A stretch of DNA of 64,000 bases. It comes from Streptococcus uberis. Lineage in GTDB: Bacteria; Bacillota; Bacilli; Lactobacillales; Streptococcaceae. The stretch lies in NCBI RefSeq assembly GCF_000785785.1, contig NZ_JRQN01000001.1, positions 124,001-188,000 on the forward strand, in the 5' to 3' direction. This document shows, in pieces, positions 56,858 to 64,000 of the stretch. The position numbers and the translations under genes are program-made. Each line of letters opens with the position of its first letter. Position 1 is the first letter of the stretch. The notes beneath the pieces were generated by a model that saw only the letters and a program-made list of their open reading frames with translations, was not told where the DNA came from and ran no database searches.

Positions 56858-57190
56858 TTATAATTTTTTCACAAATTCTGATTTAAGTTTCATTGGTCCA
56901 AAACCATCAATTTTGCAGTCAATATTATGATCACCCTCAACTAGACGAATATTTTTAACACGAGTCCCTTGTTTTAAGTCTTTTGGTGCACCTTTTACTT
57001 TTAAATCTTTAACAATAGTTACAGTATCTCCATCTTGCAAGAGACTGCCATTACTATCAAGAACTTTTAATCCTTCTTCAACTTCTTCTTGTCCTGGAGT
57101 CCATTCAAAACCACACATTGGACAGATTAATAATAATCCATCTTCGTAGACATATTCTGATTGACATTGTAAACAATTTGGTAGTGACAT
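56858..57190 (-). CDS. PhnA/YjdM-like zinc-ribbon protein
   Basis: 110 residues. N-terminal zinc ribbon CLQC..CPMC (residues 7-10 and 24-27), then the PhnA beta domain with [42 protein letters not shown]. Although named for alkylphosphonate genes in E. coli, no phosphonate genes lie nearby and the function is unknown. Single-gene transcript on the minus strand. Confidence 0.9.
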   Translation of the reverse strand: MSLPNCLQCQSEYVYEDGLLLICPMCGFEWTPGQEEVEEGLKVLDSNGSLLQDGDTVTIVKDLKVKGAPKDLKQGTRVKNIRLVEGDHNIDCKIDGFGPMKLKSEFVKKL

Positions 57191-57268
57191 ATTTTTCCCC
57201 TTTTTTAGTAGATTTCTAATAGTTTACAGTAGATTTTGAAATTTTACAAGATGAATGCGTTCACAAAA

Positions 57269-57296
57269 TGAAAAAACCTAGACAGGGCTAGGTTTT
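57269..57296 (-). terminator. Terminator of the mannitol operon
   Basis: 9-bp stem AAAACCTAG/CTAGGTTTT (57273-57296), six T on the minus strand, next to the mtlD stop. Confidence 0.88.
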
Positions 57297-57300
57297 ACGT

Positions 57301-58446
57301 TTAGATTGCTTCAATACTTGCAACAATTTTCTTAATTAAATCTTGATCTTCAAGAGATGTTACATCAGCAACAACTTTTGGAAGGTCATTTTCAGAAAGC
57401 ATGATTTGAAGTTGAACACTCTGTTCATCATTTTGATCATTGTATTTAAATACATATGCAACTGTCTTAAGGAGATTAGAATAAGACAAGCCGCGCTCTT
57501 TTAATTCACGAATTGGACGAATGAAACGTTCATCATAACCAAGTTTTCTAATCGGAGTTCTTGCTACACGAACAATATCGTCAACTATGTATGGATTTTC
57601 AAAACGACTAATAATGACATTGTGATAGGCTTCAAGTTCAGCGAGGTCAAAATCCCACTTGGCAACAAGTAATGAACGAATTTCTGCTAATACTGCTTCT
57701 AATTGTTCTTTTACTTCGGGAACTTGTAAGGCATCTAAAATGGTTTTTGCACCGGCACGTGCACCAGTATAGGCTGAGGTAGCATGTCCTGAATTTACTG
57801 AGAATAATTTGCGTTCAATAAATGGTTCCAAATCATCTTCGTAGTGAACACCCTCTAAACGAAGATCTTTGTTCTTCATTCGACTAGTTTCCACCACCCA
57901 CTCATTAAATGGTTCAACAACTACAAACAAAGGGTCATCATGCGTTTGAGCCGGAACAATTCTATCAACAGCAGCATTGGGAAAACCAACAAATTCTTCT
58001 AAATAAGTTTCATTTTCTTCTGACAAATATTTTTTCACTTCTTCTAGTAAAAATTGTGACCCACCAATCATATTTTCACAAGCCAAGACATCAATTGGAG
58101 TATTACTAGCATTTTCTTGACGTTTTTGGATGCCTTTGGCAATCAATTCAGCAATAAAAGGTAAAATATTGGGACCAATTGCTGTTGTAATAATATCAGC
58201 TTGTGCGACTGCTTCTACAACCTCTTCAGGGTTAAGTCGATTGTTAATCCCTGATACATTATCTACTTTAATATGGCGTTTGCCATCTTCTGCTATTTCA
58301 ATTTCATAAGTATGGTGGTCATTTAGAGCATTGATTATTGCTTCATTGACATCAACGAATTGAATCGCAAAATCATTGGCCGCTAAAATTTCTCCGATAA
58401 AACCACGTCCAATATTTCCTGCTCCGAAGTGTACTGCTTTTTTCAT
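57301..58446 (-). CDS. mtlD: Mannitol-1-phosphate 5-dehydrogenase
   Basis: 381 residues. Oxidises mannitol 1-phosphate to fructose 6-phosphate with NAD. Rossmann start [32 protein letters not shown]; and the long-chain polyol dehydrogenase catalytic motif [14 protein letters not shown] with lysine K213 region. Last gene of the mannitol operon, 42 bases behind mtlF. Confidence 0.96.
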   Translation of the reverse strand: MKKAVHFGAGNIGRGFIGEILAANDFAIQFVDVNEAIINALNDHHTYEIEIAEDGKRHIKVDNVSGINNRLNPEEVVEAVAQADIITTAIGPNILPFIAELIAKGIQKRQENASNTPIDVLACENMIGGSQFLLEEVKKYLSEENETYLEEFVGFPNAAVDRIVPAQTHDDPLFVVVEPFNEWVVETSRMKNKDLRLEGVHYEDDLEPFIERKLFSVNSGHATSAYTGARAGAKTILDALQVPEVKEQLEAVLAEIRSLLVAKWDFDLAELEAYHNVIISRFENPYIVDDIVRVARTPIRKLGYDERFIRPIRELKERGLSYSNLLKTVAYVFKYNDQNDEQSVQLQIMLSENDLPKVVADVTSLEDQDLIKKIVASIEAI

Positions 58447-58487
58447 TCTTTTTCTCCTTTAGAAAGCTTGTAAGAGTAAATTAAAAA

Positions 58488-58925
58488 TTAGTCAACTGAG
58501 TTAAGTAAGGCAATAATTTGGCTTTCTGATTTTGCATCTGCTAAGCGAACGACATTGTCAATATCTGCACAGAAAATAGAAATTTTTTGAATTAATTGCA
58601 AATGCTCATCACCAATACCTGCAATTCCAAATAGGACCGTTGCTGTTCTAGGAGCTTCTTGTGTTCCAAAATTCACGCCGTCTGGCACTTGAACTACTGT
58701 CAGACCAGATTTAATGACTTTTTCCTTTGCCGCATCTGTTCCATGTGGAATAGCAATAAAATTACCCATAAAGACTGATAATTCATTGTTACGATCAATC
58801 ATCGCCTGGATATAATCTTTTTCAACGTAGCCATTTTCAAATAGCAATTGACCACAATAACGGATTGCTTCTTCCTTGTCTTTAAATGACATGTTTAATT
58901 TAATAAGTTCTGGTTGAAATTCCAT
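58488..58925 (-). CDS. mtlF: Mannitol PTS EIIA component
   Basis: 145 residues. Phosphorylated histidine H61 in [16 protein letters not shown], the typical IIA-mannitol site; [21 protein letters not shown] later. Passes phosphate from HPr to the IIB cysteine of MtlA. Starts one base after the mtlR stop codon. Confidence 0.95.
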   Translation of the reverse strand: MEFQPELIKLNMSFKDKEEAIRYCGQLLFENGYVEKDYIQAMIDRNNELSVFMGNFIAIPHGTDAAKEKVIKSGLTVVQVPDGVNFGTQEAPRTATVLFGIAGIGDEHLQLIQKISIFCADIDNVVRLADAKSESQIIALLNSVD

Positions 58926-58926
58926 C

Positions 58927-60877
58927 TTAATTCTCCAATTTTTTCATTTTCTCAGTAAAAATCTGATTGAGCAATTGATAGATGATATCTTCATTTGCTT
59001 TTTTATAAATCTCAGTGTAGAGATGATTTTCAATTATTGATTGACTGATAGCAGTCATTAGCTCTCTTACTTCATCCACCTCATCCAAACAGGTTAACAT
59101 GACAAGAACACGTGTTACAAGCTCATCTTGTCCATTCATAGACGTCGCAATCACGGGGTGCTCTAATTCAACAATTTTAAAGAGGGATTTTGTCATCTTA
59201 CTTGATTGTGTATGAATCAAGCTAAATTTGTTTCTGGTATAGCCATTGGACTTTCGTGAAAACGTCTAATCAGTTTGTTGGATAGATATGTTTTATTTGT
59301 GACACAGTCTAATTCATTAATGATCTGATTAATGGTTTGGTTAAACTGGTTAGTATTTGACATGTGTTGCAAAGAGAAATCTCTAAGAATTTGCTGACTA
59401 GCCTTGTAATACTTTTCAAAATGATTCTGATGACTTATCGCTTTGCTATCTCCCAACTTAACATCCCGATTGAGTTGAATATCCTGTAAAAATTGCTCAA
59501 TTTCAAGAATTTCAGTTGGATTTGGGAAAGTAGAAACAAGTCGGATGCGATCATCAGTTAGTAACTTGGTCGACAAAATAGCGTCATAAACATCAAAGTC
59601 TCTTTCTTCTAATTCTTTTGTTTCCTTGGTATGAATCAATTCAATAAACGGGGCAATATTTTTCAATCGTGACACTAATAATTCTGTTGCTAGTGGACGC
59701 TCATCTGTCAATAATAAAATTCTCACAGGATAAATTTGAGGACTTCTTCTCAAACTTGAAGCAAAATGCAATGTTAGTAATTCCAACTCAGTCTCTGTTT
59801 GCAGATAAGCAGGAAAAATATCCATCACTAACAAACTAATTACCCGATGTAAATACTCATTATGTACAAGAGCCTTTTGTGCTAAATCTGCAATATTTTT
59901 ATCTGTAAAGAGTGTCGGCACTGCCAAATTTAAGCGAATATGATTAAATAAAAACTTAAACAGTATCTGATCTTTAGTAAAATTAATCTTAGTATACAAA
60001 GCAACTTATCAATAAAATTGGAAACATTATAGTAGAATACACTATCAAAATTTTCTTGAAAAAGAGGTGTTTCTTGCCTTTTCAAAATAAGATTATCTAG
60101 CATATTTGCAAAATATAAAATTTCTTGAATAGCATATAATTCTTGGGTTTCTAAAGACAGTTTTGCAAAAACCTTTTTGGAAACATCCAAGGCTACCTTA
60201 CTTATTTGTTGCTTATCAACTGTTACCCTTGTCCAATTACTTAATGCTAGCAAGATAATAAAGAATTGGATTAGCTTGGCATCCATTTCTGGTAACTCAG
60301 ACTGATAGGATTGAAAAATTTTTTTCGCTAAACTGAGCCTTTTTTTACTAATAAAATCCAAATATTGAGTCTCTAAATGCCAATAATCTGACAAATTTAG
60401 ATTATTAGCTAAAAGTATAGCTAATAATTGGCGTTTTTTATGGGCTGGATCATCTAAGGCATAGCCCTTTTGTCTTTTCAAGGACAAACCAAAATCAGAT
60501 AATCTTTTTTCAATATCGCTAATATCTTGAATGATCGTAACATTGCTGACACCAAGTTTCTCTTGTAAGTACTCATTTGTTACCTCATTTGATTGAATCA
60601 ATAATAAATACGTAATCACATTTAATCGCTCAGTCTTTGTAAAATTTTCTTGACTAGAAAATTCAGACAATCGATCAAGTTGACCTGTTAAAAAATATTT
60701 TTGATCCTCTTTGACAATTCCGATATTCAGTGTATTTAAAGAGATTGTCAAATCATTCAGTACACGGTAAACAGTACGTTTTGAAACCTTTAAAATATCG
60801 CCTATATTATCAATTGAAAGCTTCCCATAATTCAGGAAAGCTTTCAATAATTGTTCTTCACGTTTTGTTAATAGCAT
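58927..60877 (-). pseudogene. mtlR: Mannitol operon activator MtlR, two frameshifts
   Basis: BglG/MtlR-type activator of about 650 residues when restored. Order: HTH (FLNYGKLSIDNIGDILKVSKRTVYRVL), second HTH, PRD domains (VHNEYLHRVISLLVMDIFP holds the PRD histidine), a IIB-gat-like part (PVRILLLTDERPLATELLVSRL) and a C-terminal IIA-mtl-like domain (VIATSMNGQDELVTRVLVML). Breaks: near 60005, where SNFIDKLL should pass to YTKINFTKDQIL (one T missing), and near 59225, where PET should pass to FSLIHTQSSKM (one A missing). The MtlR operator candidate in front of mtlA supports a working regulator. Confidence 0.88.
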
Positions 60878-60903
60878 ATTTTAATTATACACCATATTTA
60901 ATC

Positions 60904-62679
60904 TTATTTATGCATTCTATCAACCATTTTGTCATATTCTGGTGTAGTAACCAAACTGTCTACTACAAGAATTTGAGCATTTGGCGCATATTTTTGTGCT
61001 TCTGATTGATTAGCAATGTTTGATACGACTAAAATGTTTTTTGCATTGAAACGATCAAGTTGAGCATTTTCTACTTTTGATACTGGAATATCAACTTTTC
61101 TCATTTTGAAAATTTCAGCTAATGTAGCTTGTCCCATTGTTGCAGACCCTTTTGCTTCTCCATAAGCAAATACTACTTCATCAATATAGTTCAAATCAAT
61201 AGATTCTTCAGATGCTGAATCTTGATTTGGAGTTACAAGACCAGCTTCAGGCTTTTTTGCAAGTTTTGCTACAATTTCATCATATTTTGGAGTTGCTAAA
61301 AAGTTATCAACCGACACATGAGCTGCACGTGGTGTTTTTTGAGCTGCACGTGGTGCTAATTCTTGTTGCGTCACAATTAATGTATTAGTTACATCAGTTA
61401 AGTTTGAGATTGCTTTATTCGTAACTGGAATAGTAAGACCAGCTTTTTTAACTTTGTCACGGAGGATTGAAGCACCCATTGCTGAGCTACCCATACCAGC
61501 GTCACATGCGAAGATAATTTGTTGGATATCATCACTTGCAAATTCTTCTGAAGCGCCACCGTCAATTGCTTGGCCTTTTGATTCAGCTTTAGCAGCTTTT
61601 GTCGCCGCTTGTGCTTCTGCTAAGGCACTTTCATCATCCTCAGATTTATCAGCTTTAAGAATAACAGAAGCAATTAAGAATGATACAGCCGCTGCTGAGA
61701 AGACACCAGCCAAAACTGCTAATAAGTTTCCTGCATAGTTACCAGCTTTTGGAACCATACTGATAATAGCAAAGATAGAACCAGGTGAGGCAGGAGCACC
61801 TAAACCAGAACCTAACAATTGGTTAGTAAATGTACCTGTAACACCACCACCGATTACAGCTAAGAATAAAGCTGGTTTCATCATGACATATGGGAAGTAG
61901 ATTTCATGGATACCACCAAAGAAATGGATAATTAATGCACCCCATGAAGAAGATTTAGCTGCGCCACGACCAAATAGTAAGTAAGCTAATAAGATACCAA
62001 GACCTGGACCAGGGTTTGCTTCAAGTAAGAAAAGAATTGATTTGCCAGTTTTAGCAACTTGTTCTGCACCGAGCGGTGTAAAGATACCGTGGTTAAGTGC
62101 ATTGTTAAGGAATAAAATCTTAGCCGGCTCAATTAAGATATTTGCTAATGGTAATAACTTCATGTCAATAATTGATTGAACACCGTTACCTACTGCTGTT
62201 GTAAATACTGCAACAAATGGACCAACTAATTTAAAGGCCACTAATAACAAAGCAAAACCAATTAAGCCAGCTGAGAAATTATTTACTAGCATTTCAAATC
62301 CAGGACGGATTTTTTCTTGGAAAGCTTGGTCAAATTTTTTGATTGCCCAACCACCTAAAGGACCCATAGCCATTGCACCGATAAACATTGGAACTGTAGA
62401 ACCTGCAACAGCACCAAAAGTAGCAATTGCACCAACTACACCACCACGTTGTCCGTGAACAACATAACCACCGGTATAACCAATTAAGATTGGTAGTAAA
62501 TAAGTAATCATCGGACCAACAGCAGATCCAAATTCTTTATTTGGTAACCAACCTGTTGGAATGAATAGGGCTGTTAAGACACCCCATGCAATAAATGCAC
62601 CAATGTTGGGCATAACCATGTTAGATAAAGCAGTACCTAGCTTTTGAACTCTAACCTTAAGTGAAGTTTTTTGTTCCAT
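60904..62679 (-). CDS. mtlA: Mannitol PTS EIICB component with duplicated IIB
   Basis: 591 residues. The IIC membrane part spans about 1-342, with GGIHEIYFPYVMMKP near 255. First IIB domain from about 385: FACDAGMGSSAMG, phosphorylated cysteine C392. A second IIB-like domain starts near 497: FAYGEAKGSATMG, with Y506 in the cysteine position, so it cannot carry phosphate. Alanine-rich linker at 350-375. Imports mannitol as mannitol 1-phosphate. First gene of the operon; GGAGG site. Confidence 0.95.
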   Translation of the reverse strand: MEQKTSLKVRVQKLGTALSNMVMPNIGAFIAWGVLTALFIPTGWLPNKEFGSAVGPMITYLLPILIGYTGGYVVHGQRGGVVGAIATFGAVAGSTVPMFIGAMAMGPLGGWAIKKFDQAFQEKIRPGFEMLVNNFSAGLIGFALLLVAFKLVGPFVAVFTTAVGNGVQSIIDMKLLPLANILIEPAKILFLNNALNHGIFTPLGAEQVAKTGKSILFLLEANPGPGLGILLAYLLFGRGAAKSSSWGALIIHFFGGIHEIYFPYVMMKPALFLAVIGGGVTGTFTNQLLGSGLGAPASPGSIFAIISMVPKAGNYAGNLLAVLAGVFSAAAVSFLIASVILKADKSEDDESALAEAQAATKAAKAESKGQAIDGGASEEFASDDIQQIIFACDAGMGSSAMGASILRDKVKKAGLTIPVTNKAISNLTDVTNTLIVTQQELAPRAAQKTPRAAHVSVDNFLATPKYDEIVAKLAKKPEAGLVTPNQDSASEESIDLNYIDEVVFAYGEAKGSATMGQATLAEIFKMRKVDIPVSKVENAQLDRFNAKNILVVSNIANQSEAQKYAPNAQILVVDSLVTTPEYDKMVDRMHK

Positions 62680-62746
62680 CAGAACGCCTCCTAATTTATT
62701 TACACTTTTATCTTATCACGCCTCTATTGTTAGTAAAACTCAAACT

Positions 62747-62767
62747 TTGGCACATTTTTTGTGACAC
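62747..62767 (-). promoter_or_regulatory. MtlR operator candidate upstream of mtlA
   Basis: TTGGCACA, five bases, TGTGACAC matches the Firmicute MtlR consensus TTGNCACA-N4-TGTGNCAA with one extra spacer base and one mismatch. It is 68-88 bases upstream of the mtlA ATG and touches the glmS terminator. Confidence 0.6.
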
Positions 62768-62800
62768 AAAAAAGATATCTGCGAAAACAGATATCTTTTG
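62764..62800 (-). terminator. glmS terminator
   Basis: 12-bp perfect stem AAAAGATATCTG/CAGATATCTTTT (62770-62799), loop of six, minus-strand T-run. Confidence 0.9.
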
Positions 62801-62812
62801 GGAATAAAATTA

Positions 62813-64000
62813 TTACTCAACGGTAACTGCTTTTGCAAGGTTACGTGGTTTATCAACATCAAGACCACGTTGTAACGATGCATAGTAGGCAATTAATTGA
62901 GTTGGGATTACCATTCCAATTGTAGCTAAGTATGGGTGAACTTTGTTGACAATAATATCATCATCCGCACGTTCCAACCCTTCTTCAACTACTGTTAATA
63001 CGCTAGCGCCACGAGCTGAAACTTCTTGGATATTACCTCTAGTATGCGCAGCTACAATTTCGCTAGATGAAATCAGACCAATAACAGGGGTACCATCTTC
63101 AATCAGAGAAATTGTACCGTGTTTTAATTCACCAGCAGCAAAACCTTCACATTGAATATATGAAATTTCTTTTAATTTTAGTGATGCTTCCATAGCAACA
63201 TAGTAATCATTGCCACGACCAATGTAGAAAGCATTACGTGTTGTTGCAAGTAATTTTTCAACTTTTGAAGCGATGACATCTTTTTCAGAAAGTGTTGCCT
63301 CAATTGATTGCGCAACAAGTGACAATTCATGAACTAGATCAAATTCTAGAGCTTCTTTTTTACCATTTGCTTCGCCGACTGCTTTAGATAAGAAAGCAAG
63401 AGCAGCTACTTGAGCAGTATAAGCTTTAGTTGAAGCAACAGCGATTTCGGGCCCAGCATGTAACAACATTGTATAAGTTGCTTCACGAGATAAGGTAGAA
63501 CCAGGTACGTTAGTTACTGTTAAACTTGGAATACCCATTTGGTTTGCTTTAACAAGTACTTGACGGCTATCAGCTGTTTCACCAGATTGACTAAGTAAGA
63601 TAAACATTGGTTTCTTACTCAATAATGGCATATTATAGCCCCATTCAGAAGCAACGCCCATTTCAACTGGTGTGTCAGTCAACTGTTCAATCATAGATTT
63701 TGAAGCAAATCCGGCATTGTAAGATGTACCAGCAGCAAGAATGTAAATACGGTCAGCTTCTTGAACAGATTTCACAATTTCAGGATCAATAACCATATGT
63801 CCTTCTTCATCTGCATAAGTCGAAATTAGCTTACGCATTACAGTAGGTTGCTCATCAATTTCTTTTAACATGTAGAAAGGATAAGTTCCTTTACCAATAT
63901 CTGATAAGTCTAACTCTGCAGTGTATGAACCACGTTCAATTTGATTACCATCATAGTCAGTAACAGTTGCAGAATCTTTTGTCAAAATAACAAGTTCTTT
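62813..64000 (-). CDS. glmS: Glutamine-fructose-6-phosphate aminotransferase (N-terminus beyond right edge)
   Basis: About 395 residues of the C-terminal part, open to the window edge; the glutaminase domain lies outside. MLKEIDEQPTVMRKLI marks the domain junction. Two SIS sugar-isomerase domains follow: ILAAGTSYNAGFASKSMIE and FILLSQSGETADSRQVL with EIAVASTKAYTAQ in the first, and YIGRGNDYYVAMEASLKLKEISYI in the second. The end DKPRNLAKAVTVE is the invariant GlmS C-terminus. Makes glucosamine 6-phosphate for peptidoglycan. No glmS ribozyme can be judged because the 5' end is outside. Confidence 0.97.
   Translation of the reverse strand, partial: KELVILTKDSATVTDYDGNQIERGSYTAELDLSDIGKGTYPFYMLKEIDEQPTVMRKLISTYADEEGHMVIDPEIVKSVQEADRIYILAAGTSYNAGFASKSMIEQLTDTPVEMGVASEWGYNMPLLSKKPMFILLSQSGETADSRQVLVKANQMGIPSLTVTNVPGSTLSREATYTMLLHAGPEIAVASTKAYTAQVAALAFLSKAVGEANGKKEALEFDLVHELSLVAQSIEATLSEKDVIASKVEKLLATTRNAFYIGRGNDYYVAMEASLKLKEISYIQCEGFAAGELKHGTISLIEDGTPVIGLISSSEIVAAHTRGNIQEVSARGASVLTVVEEGLERADDDIIVNKVHPYLATIGMVIPTQLIAYYASLQRGLDVDKPRNLAKAVTVE

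Noticed and set aside
1..64000. Prophage, IS element, integrative element, CRISPR array, tRNA or rRNA
   Set aside because: No transposase, integrase, phage structural gene, spaced direct-repeat array or recognisable stable RNA was seen on either strand.

Overview
This window is chromosomal DNA from a low-GC Gram-positive coccus, almost certainly a Streptococcus of the pyogenic group. The evidence is the gene order and content: pepN-ciaR-ciaH next to rpsT and coaA, the deo/cdd/ribonucleoside-transporter operon, separate coaB and coaC genes, the spxA/UPF0223/inositol-phosphatase block, the Gls24/AmaP envelope-stress operon, an asd-type small RNA, and above all a CAMP-factor gene (53.5-54.3 kb). 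A CAMP factor together with a mannitol PTS fits species such as S. uberis, S. iniae or S. parauberis; the sequence alone does not let me choose. I see no prophage, insertion sequence, CRISPR array, rRNA or tRNA gene.

Layout. 0-9.5 kb: an ABC-F ATPase cut by the left edge, a MocR-type regulator, an ATP-cone gene, the diaminopimelate-branch genes dapA and asd with the asd RNA, cardiolipin synthase, a small DUF1905 protein, and fhs. 9.8-13.5 kb: coaB, coaC and a pantothenate-type ECF S component, then phosphoglucomutase. 13.5-21.3 kb: one minus-strand nucleoside uptake and salvage operon (methyltransferase, pdp, deoC, cdd, rnsB-A-C-D). 21.5-32.6 kb: coaA, rpsT, ciaRH, pepN, and the high-affinity phosphate operon pstS-C-A-B1-B2-phoU. 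32.7-39.3 kb: spxA, UPF0223, inositol phosphatase, ribF, truB, a DUF2130 coiled-coil protein, an ArAE membrane protein and an orphan half-size HsdS. 39.3-43.4 kb: an ABC exporter controlled by a divergent TetR regulator. 43.4-50.2 kb: tpx, a BusR-like regulator, the Gls24/AmaP/GlsB stress operon and pcrA. 50.4-57.2 kb: a tandem glycine riboswitch driving an AGCS symporter, a Mn-type CDF exporter, CAMP factor, a polar amino-acid ABC transporter and a PhnA-like protein. 57.3-64 kb: the mannitol operon mtlA-R-F-D, and glmS running off the right edge.

The most important global observation is quality-related. Thirteen conserved genes are broken by single-base frameshifts, and every one of the roughly sixteen events can be read as a one-base deletion, often in or beside a short homopolymer (dapA twice, mtlR twice, pgm, rnsC, coaA, pstS, suhB, DUF2130, ArAE, the exporter permease and its ATPase, DUF2273, ATP-cone). 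Several of these genes are normally essential or near-essential. A deletion-prone sequencing or assembly error explains this better than gene decay, so I give these genes full-length spans and mark where the frame breaks.

Candidate biology worth following: a MocR-like regulator whose PLP-binding lysine is methionine; a stand-alone ATP-cone protein; a PstB paralogue with arginine at the H-loop; two exact adjacent 11-bp repeats directly upstream of the CAMP-factor promoter; a 5'-terminal hairpin plus U-run in front of the ABC-F gene; a CDF transporter with a DUF4440-like tail; and an orphan half-HsdS.
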